This document shows, one piece after another, positions 57,252 through 64,000 of a stretch of DNA of 64,000 nucleotides. Within the stretch, counting starts at the first letter, position 1, and every line of letters begins with the position of its first letter. The DNA lies in the NCBI GenBank assembly GCA_945290265.1, contig CALYQW010000016.1, positions 1 to 64,000 of the forward strand, given 5' to 3'. The notes beneath the pieces were generated by a model, which was given only the letters and a program-made list of their open reading frames with translations, searched no databases and was not told the DNA's origin. Both the position numbers and the translations under genes were made by a program. This stretch comes from an uncultured Erwinia sp. GTDB taxonomy: Bacteria; Pseudomonadota; Gammaproteobacteria; Enterobacterales; Enterobacteriaceae.

Positions 57252-59145
57252 CTATCCTTGCCCACGCGGAACAACGATTTCCCAGCGCCCGCACTGTTGC
57301 AATGCCTGGTATTGTTCTTCACTGTCCTCAGCAAATCGCCCCAGTACGGCCGCCACCTGGCAGTGTTTGATGTCAATTGCTGGCCGGAATGATCTCGAAG
57401 TTTGACCAACCACATTGTCCTGCCTGTCATATCACAGGTAACGCCCTGCGTCTTCCCTTAAGGTCAGTGAATCACCTTCGCACAGTGCCCTGATGGCTTA
57501 AAGTATTTTGGCAGAAGAGGCGTGACGCCCGCTAAAACCAATGTCGATATCTTTTAACGTAAGTTGCTGAAAGGGGGTTTCCAGTCCGGCAAGCCGTTCA
57601 CCTGTAAACACCGATTGCTGAATACCTTCGGTCAGGCTGTGGCTGAACGGATTACTGTCAGCGAATTCGCACAATGTCAGCGCTTGCTCTGCCCGGGCCA
57701 TGCCAACGTAATACAGACGACGCTCATCAGCCAGCACGCTTTCCTGGGTGTTCCACCCACCGTCCAGCAGAACCACGTATCGGAACTCCAGTCCTTTTGC
57801 CGAATGTACGGTGCCCAGATACAGACCTTTCTTACGATGCTGGCGAACTTCGCCCGCTTAGCCGTACAGCCAGTCAACCAATGCTTCCCGACTCAGCAGA
57901 CATTCACCAAACTCACCCTGCATTTGCTCAAAGGCAGTCTGGTAACAGTTACGCCATCGCCCCTCCACTAACAGATGCGTATTCTCAGACGAGTGCAGCC
58001 AGCCTCAGCAGCATGCATGGCTTAACTTGCTTTCCGCATAATGTCAATGACAACCACAAAACTGCGCTGTCGCACAATCGGTAAGGCGCTATCCTTGTCT
58101 GCCGCCAGTAAATAAGGAGTGTTGTGCCGCTCGCACCAGGCCTGGATCGCCCACAAGTAGCGGTGTGTTCGGGCCAGAATGGCACAACCATTCCAGCTGC
58201 TTTCATCATCCAACGCCAGCAATCTCACCAGCTCCGCTATCGCCGCCTGAGCCTATAAATGAGCGCACTGATGCCGGTCTGAATCAATCAGCAGCCGCAG
58301 TACCCGACCTCCCCGCTGTTTAACCCGCTCCTGCCAGATGCCACCCGCAGGCAAAGTCTGCCGTGCCCGGTTAATTTGAATAGGGTTACTCTGTTTCATA
58401 CTGGCAGGATTCTGACTGATAAGCTGGTGAGCCGCAGCAATGACATGCCGGGAAGAACGGTAGTTATCCGTCAATCAGCCCCAACCAGAGCCAGCAGGCG
58501 TTATCGGATCTCATTTGCCGCATGGCGGTTGAAAGTCAGTGCCACAATACTGCTGGCCGCCCCCCGTCGTACACGAAGCAGGTAAGCGATACGATGCACA
58601 ATCACCCGCGTTTAGCCGGAGCCAGAGCCAGAGCCAGAGCCAGCCAGTACCAGCCGGTTCTGATCCTCATCGTTAACAACGATCATCTTTTGCTCAGCAC
58701 TGAGTGAGCCGATGATGGATTTCCAGGAATCTTCGCTGGTGGGCAGCTTAAGAACATTTTCTCTGCCGGGAAAATAGCGTTGGATAAATGCCTGCCCTGA
58801 AGCGGTGAACTGATCCAGCACCAGGCGCGATGAGCGGGTCATATCCTCCAGAGCGGCTTCAGCATACTCACGCATCACGTGCACCTGGATACGCTTTTCA
58901 CGGTAGTGATCATCAAGCCGCAGGTAATCCTCTTTAAGGAAAGTTTTACGTTTGTCTTCCCGGTTGACTTCAATGGCCATGGCGCGGCGCATAACGGTCA
59001 TACCATGATTAAGGGTTAAAATTTACTGACGATGCAGGTAAAGCAGCACATGTTCAATCACTCTGCGGCGGCGATCTGGCGCAATCTGATGCGGTAGTTC
59101 AAGGTCACTGGCAATCACCTGAAGCAGTTTCCCGAAACGTGGGCA
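57252..59145 (-). pseudogene. RecQ/UvrD-type helicase pseudogene with many stops
   Basis: Successive minus-strand pieces give FGKLLQVIASDLELPHQIAPDRRRRVIEHVLLYLHRQ, YLRLDDHYREKRIQVHVM, FPGRENVLKLPTSEDSWKSIIGSLSAEQKMIVVNDEDQNRLVLAGSGSG, then TRVIVHRIAYLLRVR, later GLYLGTVHSAKGLEFRYVVLLDGGWNTQES, ERRLYYVGMARAEQALTL, DIGFSGRHA and a tail VAAVLGRFAEDSEEQYQALQQCGRWEIVVP. The order (superfamily 1 motifs Ia to VI plus a VAAV..R..EDS C terminus) fits large bacterial RecQ-UvrD hybrid helicases, lacking the N-terminal half. In-frame stops occur near 57424, 57498, 57858, 58253 and at the Walker A lysine (58613-58615, AAA to TAA); frame changes lie between. Confidence 0.78.
58613..58646. repeat. GCCAGA hexamer expansion in the helicase Walker A
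   Basis: Five consecutive units of GAGCCA (TGGCTC on the coding strand, giving SGSGSG) expand what should be the P-loop G-P/S-G-S-G-K-T of the helicase pseudogene. The following codon is TAA in place of the lysine. Short tandem slippage within a decaying gene. Confidence 0.85.
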
Positions 59146-59263
59146 TCACCACCTGCTAAGTGAACCCCAGATGGCTGCACTCAGCACCAGTACAGCATGG
59201 CGGATATTCTGCCTGCAGGAGCTGACATTTACCGCACATCACGGAGAAATAGCGCTGTCATTA

Positions 59264-60490
59264 TCAGTCAAACTCGGGACGCAGCAAATAATACAACCAT
59301 AATTGCAGGCAAAAAATTACAATAAATTTTGTATCAATAAATAGTGAATCAACTAAACCAAAGAAAATTACCGGGATGATAAATAATGGCAAAATCACTC
59401 TAAGCATATTTTTCTTATAAAAGGCATAGAGCAGGCAGGTAAAAAATAAAATAAATATAAAACCGCCCCATATACCCTGAAGTGACATAGCTTCAATCAG
59501 ATCATTATGTAAATGATAAACTGCATTTCGTTTTCCTTCAGGATTCCCTGCCTCATTACTGTCCATATAATCGACAACTTCATCATAACGAACCACAGCA
59601 CTCTGCCCAAAAGGATGAATCTGGATAGCATATAACCCAGCCTTCCACATACTGATACGTGATCCCAGGGATGTATCATTATTTTCATGGTAGCCAGCCA
59701 GTTCGGAAAAAGTACTCTCCCATCTTTCCTGAACAGAAGGAGAGATCATTTTTGCTAATAGCGATAAACACAGCGCAAAAACCAGGACAATAACCATAAC
59801 CCATCTAATTTTCATTATCTGGTGGAGCCAGACATAAGAAAAAAACAGAAATGGATAGATAATAACAGCACTTCTCGTTTGGGTTAACAGAATGATAGTA
59901 TAAGCAACAAGCGCCACCACTGAAATCATCACTCGGTTATATTTGCAATCAAGGACTTTTATTACATGAATAATAAAAAAACTTTGCAGACAAATCAGAT
60001 AAGCAGAAATCGTTGCTGCACTGTCAATCCGTAGCCTTGCATCCGGATAGTGAGAAAAAGACCAAATCCCCCTTGAGCACAGATACAAAAAGGTAAGCAG
60101 AGCAATAAGTGAAAGCAAGTTTTTATATTGGATGAGGCTACTTTTTAATCGGTAGTTATTTAATATCAACGTAGGGACGGCCGCCATCATCAGATATTTA
60201 CCGGTAACCTGGTAATTGCTGTCCGCCAAAAAAACACTTGATTTTTCAGCAGGAAAGGCAAGCCCCCAAAGAGACTGCGACAGACCTAAAAGAAACAGGA
60301 TGCTCCCCAAAATAACGGTTTCTTTCCTGAAGGTTAATGTCTTTACATTCATAAGGCCATAAATGGTGAAAGCCACAATCACAACGTAAAAAAGATTTCT
60401 TCCTAATATTTTATCCGATAGTGCAGTACATGATCCAACTATAACTATCAAAAATATGAAAGTTGAAAATAAATCCCTTTTAGATATCAA
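59264..60490 (-). CDS. O-antigen ligase-like membrane protein (WaaL/Wzy type)
   Basis: 408 residues with ten to twelve hydrophobic helices. A large periplasmic loop (about 265-335) contains SRISMWKAGLYAIQIHPFGQS and YHLHNDLIEAMSLQGIWGG, the H-x-x-N/D-motif region of the O-antigen ligase/polymerase superfamily. LTQTRSAVIIYPFLF carries the conserved arginine region at the loop start. Such proteins ligate or polymerise polysaccharide on lipid carriers at the inner membrane. AT-rich, unlike the backbone. The glycosyltransferase gene 11 bases upstream suggests a two-gene surface-polysaccharide unit placed away from any waa or wba cluster in view. Confidence 0.8.
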   Translation of the reverse strand: MISKRDLFSTFIFLIVIVGSCTALSDKILGRNLFYVVIVAFTIYGLMNVKTLTFRKETVILGSILFLLGLSQSLWGLAFPAEKSSVFLADSNYQVTGKYLMMAAVPTLILNNYRLKSSLIQYKNLLSLIALLTFLYLCSRGIWSFSHYPDARLRIDSAATISAYLICLQSFFIIHVIKVLDCKYNRVMISVVALVAYTIILLTQTRSAVIIYPFLFFSYVWLHQIMKIRWVMVIVLVFALCLSLLAKMISPSVQERWESTFSELAGYHENNDTSLGSRISMWKAGLYAIQIHPFGQSAVVRYDEVVDYMDSNEAGNPEGKRNAVYHLHNDLIEAMSLQGIWGGFIFILFFTCLLYAFYKKNMLRVILPLFIIPVIFFGLVDSLFIDTKFIVIFCLQLWLYYLLRPEFD

Positions 60491-60501
60491 CCTGTAACTC
60501 C

Positions 60502-61149
60502 TTAATTAGAATTATTTAAATCAGGGACCCATTTTTCCTTACAATCCCATGGCCGGGGCTTGCCATGAAAGCAAACAATCCTGACATCCTCAGGTACTTT
60601 ACCGTTACCTATCGATTGTTTGAACTGCTTCGATTTTTTTACCACATGTTTTTTATAACTAACAATCTTTCCTGGGAAAATGCTTTGCCAGTTTTTTGCC
60701 TGCGGATAGATTTTACTAATAAACTCCTGATCGCCACCACTTTTATAGCGCCGCATAAACTGTTCCGGAAAACGATTAAACGTCTGCCAAGCTTTATTTT
60801 TTTGGTCGTGCGGGATATACATAATTGCTGAATTATATGTTTTTCCTGGTGAATAAAAATCTTCCAGCATCGTTAGATTTGTATTCATAAGAATATCTGT
60901 AATATCACCAATAATGACAACATCAAGATCGACATAAAAAATATCATCATCGATTTTTTCCGGGTCAAAAAGTTCTATTTTTGACCACCAACCCGGATAA
61001 TTTTTTGTTAGCTTTATAGTCTTTATCCCTGGAATTTCAATATCCGTTAAGCAGACTTTCTCATAGCTTGTAGGCAACTGATTATATAACCATTTAACAT
61101 GATTCGCATTATAATCACCACCAGAGCGGAGTACCGTTACTATCTTCAT
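60502..61149 (-). CDS. Putative glycosyltransferase
   Basis: 215 residues from the ATG at 61149 (MKIVTVLRSGGDYNANHVKWL); an in-frame ATG at 61161 would add four residues. No membrane helix. The segment DDDIFYVDLDVVIIGDI (about 87-103) provides a DxD motif typical of nucleotide-sugar and Mn2+ binding, followed by YNSAIMYIPHDQ, SGGDQEFISKIYP and a C-terminal VCFHGKPRPWDCKEKWVP, the FHG.PKPW pattern seen in GT8/GT-A-like enzymes of LPS or capsule pathways. The sugar is unknown. AT-rich and 11 bases upstream of the O-antigen ligase-like gene, so probably one transcript. Confidence 0.78.
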   Translation of the reverse strand: MKIVTVLRSGGDYNANHVKWLYNQLPTSYEKVCLTDIEIPGIKTIKLTKNYPGWWSKIELFDPEKIDDDIFYVDLDVVIIGDITDILMNTNLTMLEDFYSPGKTYNSAIMYIPHDQKNKAWQTFNRFPEQFMRRYKSGGDQEFISKIYPQAKNWQSIFPGKIVSYKKHVVKKSKQFKQSIGNGKVPEDVRIVCFHGKPRPWDCKEKWVPDLNNSN

Positions 61150-61796
61150 CAAAAATCCCATATTTAGCTATAAATATTAAATCGACTGAACTATTTATTC
61201 GAAAAAATCCTTATTAATTTCAGGGAAAATGACCATTTTATAATATTATCCCCCCCCCGATAACCAGACAGTTCCATGGTTAAAGGTAATCCTGCTCGAT
61301 AAACTGTTTCAGCAAGACGTTAACAGTACAACAGGATAAGTGAAGTTGCTCATACCAGTTTTCACAATCGTTGCCCGACTCGACGCCACAAAGAATTACA
61401 TGATGGTATCACATCACAACTAGTTTTTTTCCACATTCACGCAACAATGAGTATGATATCAGGATTATATTGAATTTTAGCCTCAAAAGATTTGATACTC
61501 TCTTCGCATGCGTTTCACGCCATCATAATTACCCGGCCTTGCCGTTGCTGGTTCACAACCAGCGCAGGGTAAACCCCTGGTCGATGCCGTTTTACAGCCC
61601 GTCTGCAGCAATCAAAACCTGTGCACTGTGGCGCGCCGACTATCACAATACTGACCATAAAATTGGCAGGTATCACCTGAGGTATGTTTGCAGGCCCTGT
61701 CAGCGCCGTCCAGTCCGGCATTACCTGCATACTGCACAGAAAAATTACGCTATTGAGCGTAATTGCTTTTTTTAGTCGTGCTGCCGGGATGACGAT
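61150..61796. other. Region between glycosyltransferase and B3/B4 genes
   Basis: About 650 bases. Contains the leftward promoter region of the glycosyltransferase, a run of nine C at 61250-61258 (a possible slippage tract, but not in a gene), and a plus-strand frame 61470-61775 that has no recognised family. A terminator closes it on the right. Confidence 0.4.
61741..61774. terminator. Rho-independent terminator left of the B3/B4 gene
   Basis: Perfect 8-bp stem AATTACGC / GCGTAATT with a 6-base loop, a T-run on the right (61768-61774) and an A-run on the left (61741-61745). Suited to both directions; on the leftward strand it ends the B3/B4-domain gene. Confidence 0.8.
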
Positions 61797-62498
61797 TTAA
61801 CCGTTGGCTTCCAGCATTTCAACTAACTTAATTTCAAATTGCATGCCCGGCATCATTGCTTCCAGTCCGTCAGTCAGCATTTTTCCCGCCTCGTGCAGGG
61901 CCTCTTTCGGCATCTCTGGCAGGCTTTCGAGGATAAACCACATGTGCCTGTCTGAAGAACTCAGTCGCGTTCTTATGCCCTGCCGCCAGTTCCAGCGTCG
62001 GCAGGTGACGCCTGAATCGTCACACCAGACAACTTCTCCAACTTCGGGTTGTTCCACGCAGAGCTGCCCGTCTTTAAGGGTATCAAACGGCTCACTGCCA
62101 TCTGCAATAATGAGACGAGGCATACCGCAATAGGCGGCCAGATTTTCACCTCCAACAGGCACGGCATAGCGCAGGCTTACCGCGTTATAAAGGTCCACTA
62201 TGGGGTCAAGTGCCATCATAAAACCGTCGCGTAACACACGCTTACGCAGTGCTTCAGCTGAACAGGGCGTACGTTTCGGCTTTGCTCCGAAGGCGCGAAA
62301 CACCTCAGCCCATGCATTCAGGTGAGCTTCCGCCCAGGCGGGCTGCCCGTCGAGCACTTCATTGCAGGCTTTGCGTAGCGCTTCCTGCCCTACGCTGGCG
62401 TTAATTAGCGGAGCAGCAGATATGCTGATGCTGAGCGCGCGAAAGCCTGGGGCCAGGCGGCCAACGTCAGAGCTGATTGACGGATGTACAGTTAACAT
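61797..62498 (-). CDS. B3/B4 domain protein (PheT-like tRNA-editing fold)
   Basis: 233 residues. The region 60-215 carries the B3/B4 pattern known from the beta subunit of phenylalanyl-tRNA synthetase and stand-alone relatives (COG3382): WAEVFRAFGAKPKRTPCSAEALRKRVLRDG, IVDLYNAVSLRYAVPVGGENL (near 101-122), then ADGSEPFDTL, EVVWCDDSGVTCRRWNWRQGIRTRLS and MWFILESLP. These proteins may hydrolyse mis-acylated tRNA or free aminoacyl compounds; the true substrate is unknown. AGGATT precedes the ATG. Divergent from an XRE-cupin regulator 43 bases away, which probably controls it. Confidence 0.85.
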   Translation of the reverse strand: MLTVHPSISSDVGRLAPGFRALSISISAAPLINASVGQEALRKACNEVLDGQPAWAEAHLNAWAEVFRAFGAKPKRTPCSAEALRKRVLRDGFMMALDPIVDLYNAVSLRYAVPVGGENLAAYCGMPRLIIADGSEPFDTLKDGQLCVEQPEVGEVVWCDDSGVTCRRWNWRQGIRTRLSSSDRHMWFILESLPEMPKEALHEAGKMLTDGLEAMMPGMQFEIKLVEMLEANG

Positions 62499-62541
62499 TT
62501 AATAATCCTGAAATGAGCGTTTTCAATTATGATAATAACTA

Positions 62542-63135
62542 ATGACCAAAAAAGTCAATATAATGACCGGTGCCGATGCATCCTCAATTAATGAGGCTCT
62601 CTCCGCTTCCCTCAGGCAGTACCGCAGCCAGAATAAGTTGTCACTGGATGAGCTTTCGCGTCAGGCGGGCGTTAGCAAAGGGATGTTGGTTGAAATTGAA
62701 GCTTGCAGGGCAAATCCCAGTATTGCGCTGCTCTGTAAGCTGGCATCAGCAATGGGCGTCTCAGTGGCAGAAATAGTTAATGTCGCCAGCAAACCCAGCG
62801 CTCATATCATTGCTTCAGAAGAGATCCCCTGCCTCTGGCGCGGTGAAAAAGGCGGCACGGCTCGCCTGCTGGCCGGCACCAGCGGGCCGGATATGATTGA
62901 GTTATGGGAATGGAAGATGCACCCTGGTGAAACTTTCGATTCACCGGGTCACTCTGAAGGCACATGTGAACTTTTGCACGTTGTGCAGGGCTCACTTCAA
63001 CTGACCTTAGGGGAAGAAAGACTGACTGTGAATCAGGGCTGTTCAGCAATCGCCCGTACAGATGTGCCGCACAGCTACAGCTGTATTGAAGAACCGCTGA
63101 AATTCATTATGACGGTGAGCGAACGGGTACGTTAA
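62542..63135 (+). CDS. XRE-family regulator with C-terminal cupin domain
   Basis: 197 residues. Helix-turn-helix at about 22-75 (LRQYRSQNKLSLDELSRQAGVSKGMLVEIEACRANPSIALLCKLASAMGVSVAEIV). A cupin domain follows (about 118-195): WEWKMHPGETFDSPGHSEGTCELLHVVQGSLQLTLGEERLTVNQGCSAIARTDVPHSYSC, with His and Glu positions of the two cupin motifs. This class usually senses a small metabolite. A second in-frame ATG at 62563 is possible. Head-to-head with the B3/B4 gene; the short shared promoter region implies autoregulation and control of that gene. Confidence 0.88.
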   Translation: MTKKVNIMTGADASSINEALSASLRQYRSQNKLSLDELSRQAGVSKGMLVEIEACRANPSIALLCKLASAMGVSVAEIVNVASKPSAHIIASEEIPCLWRGEKGGTARLLAGTSGPDMIELWEWKMHPGETFDSPGHSEGTCELLHVVQGSLQLTLGEERLTVNQGCSAIARTDVPHSYSCIEEPLKFIMTVSERVR

Positions 63136-63453
63136 AACATCCATCATCTGGTGGGTAAAGATTTTCCCGGTGATGCAGTTTATGTTTTGCACGCATTACA
63201 TAAAAAGTCGTCACCGGGGATCGCTACGCCGTAGCCTGATATGGAAAATTCCATGAACGATTGAAAGCCGCAGTAAACCATGCCAGAGGAGCATATAAGC
63301 AGCGGCAATGCTTATACCGATATTTGCAGTGAAGACGCGGAAGAAATGCAGTAAAAACCCAGAGTGGGCATAACCATCACAAAAATGGCGATACACAAAA
63401 AAGCCCGCATTCACGCGGGCTCAGTAATTCTTAATGCTTTTTAGGCAGTCAAC
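63136..63453. other. Intergenic region before guaA
   Basis: About 320 bases with no supported gene apart from the guaA terminator at its right end. A 67-codon minus-strand frame (63211-63414) overlaps that terminator and is rejected. Confidence 0.5.
63396..63421 (-). terminator. Rho-independent terminator of guaA
   Basis: Stem AGCCCGC / GCGGGCT with a 6-base loop and an A-run on the plus strand (63396-63402), i.e. a U-run in the leftward transcript, 33 bases past the guaA stop. Confidence 0.92.
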
Positions 63454-64000
63454 TCATTCCCACTCAATCGTCGCCGGTGGTTTACCGGAGATATCGTAAA
63501 CCACGCGCGAAATACCGTCGATTTCATTGATAATGCGGTTGGAGACGCGGCCGAGGAAATCGTATGGCAAATGCGCCCAGTGGGCGGTCATAAAGTCGAT
63601 GGTTTCCACTGCGCGCAGAGAAACGACCCAGTCGTATTTACGGCCATCGCCCATGACGCCAACTGAACGTACCGGCAGGAAGACGGTGAAGGCCTGGCTG
63701 ACTTTATTGTAAAGGTCGGCGTTATGCAGTTCTTCAATAAAGATGGCGTCGGCACGGCGCAGCAGGTCACAGTAGGTTTTCTTCACTTCGCCCAGTACAC
63801 GCACGCCCAATCCCGGTCCAGGGAACGGATGGCGGTACAGCATGGCGTGTGGCAAGCCCAGCTCCAGACCGATTTTACGCACTTCGTCTTTAAACAGCTC
63901 TTTCAGCGGTTCAACCAGACCCAGCTTCATCTCTTTTGGCAGGCCGCCAACGTTATGGTGCGATTTAATCACATGAGCTTTGCCGGTCGCCGAGGCAGCA
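63454..64000 (-). CDS. guaA: GMP synthase (glutamine-hydrolysing), C-terminal part
   Basis: Partial gene: about 181 C-terminal residues, continuing past the window edge at 64000. Visible: [40 protein letters not shown] (ATP-PPase end), [28 protein letters not shown], and the dimerisation domain ending [32 protein letters not shown], the invariant GuaA C terminus. Makes GMP from XMP, ATP and glutamine. Its presence restores the conserved backbone order after the 17.7-kb accessory stretch, as guaA follows the yfgG region in E. coli. Confidence 0.97.
   Translation of the reverse strand, partial: AASATGKAHVIKSHHNVGGLPKEMKLGLVEPLKELFKDEVRKIGLELGLPHAMLYRHPFPGPGLGVRVLGEVKKTYCDLLRRADAIFIEELHNADLYNKVSQAFTVFLPVRSVGVMGDGRKYDWVVSLRAVETIDFMTAHWAHLPYDFLGRVSNRIINEIDGISRVVYDISGKPPATIEWE

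Noticed and set aside
61250-61258. Poly-C tract as a phase-variation switch
   Set aside because: It is not inside a coding region or between recognisable promoter boxes; about 100 bases upstream of the glycosyltransferase start. Kept only as a note.
61470-61775. 101-codon ORF with a Cys/His-rich end, considered as an InsA-like transposase remnant
   Set aside because: The Cys spacing and neighbouring residues do not fit InsA, and no inverted repeats or InsB-like frame follow.

Overview
The window is a piece of a gammaproteobacterial chromosome. Gene order and protein similarity point to Enterobacterales, most likely Erwiniaceae (an Erwinia or Pantoea relative). The backbone follows the order known from Escherichia coli between yfeY and guaA: yfeY-yfeZ-ypeA-amiA-hemF-maeB-talA-tktB, yffB-dapE-ypfN-tmcA-ypfJ-purC-bamC-dapA-gcvR-bcp-bepA, hda-uraA-upp, purM-purN, ppk-ppx-pdeF-yfgG and guaA. 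Additions to that order are ansP, tehB, mgtE, a GATase-1 gene and several islands. No tRNA, rRNA, CRISPR array or intact insertion sequence was recognised. All family assignments come from reading the sequence and recalled homologues; no search was run.

Region by region: 1-6.5 kb holds envelope and haem genes and a maeB pseudogene with a nonsense codon and a frameshift. 6.9-16.2 kb holds the talA-tktB pair, nudK, ansP, a GNAT gene apparently cut off against a type VI secretion (VasL-like) remnant, and dapE. 16.2-25 kb is dense housekeeping: tmcA, purC with a PurR box, bamC-dapA, gcvR-bcp, bepA. An AT-rich single-gene island at 25.0-26.6 kb encodes an aegerolysin-like domain joined to a metallophosphoesterase. 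hda (apparent CTG start), uraA and upp follow. A 4-kb island between upp and purM carries a PHP-plus-SMC-type ATPase resembling TrlF/Ppl antiphage proteins. purMN (PurR box), ppk-ppx, tehB, a degenerate GGDEF/EAL protein, yfgG and mgtE complete the backbone to 45.7 kb.

From 45.7 to 63.4 kb is an accessory and strongly decaying region. It contains xdhC and molybdenum-hydroxylase pseudogenes, then intact allophanate hydrolase and urea carboxylase genes. These are followed by a gntR broken by a stop codon, a urtC stump and a chimeric UrtD/UrtE ATPase, as if the urea ABC transporter operon had collapsed by deletion. Next come a DinQ-like toxin ORF, a GH42 beta-galactosidase fragment, a RecQ/UvrD-type helicase pseudogene whose Walker A lysine codon is now a stop, an O-antigen-ligase-like gene with a glycosyltransferase, and a divergent B3/B4-domain / XRE-cupin pair.

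The most unusual non-coding signal is a dispersed, roughly 250-400 bp structured repeat present three times (about 1-405 minus, 28790-29165 plus, 35618-36010 plus). Its five predicted hairpins differ between copies largely by compensatory base changes, and each copy is flanked by degenerate GGTCAA/GGCAAA-type hexamer tracts. Other candidates for novelty are the aegerolysin-phosphoesterase fusion and the UrtD/UrtE chimera.
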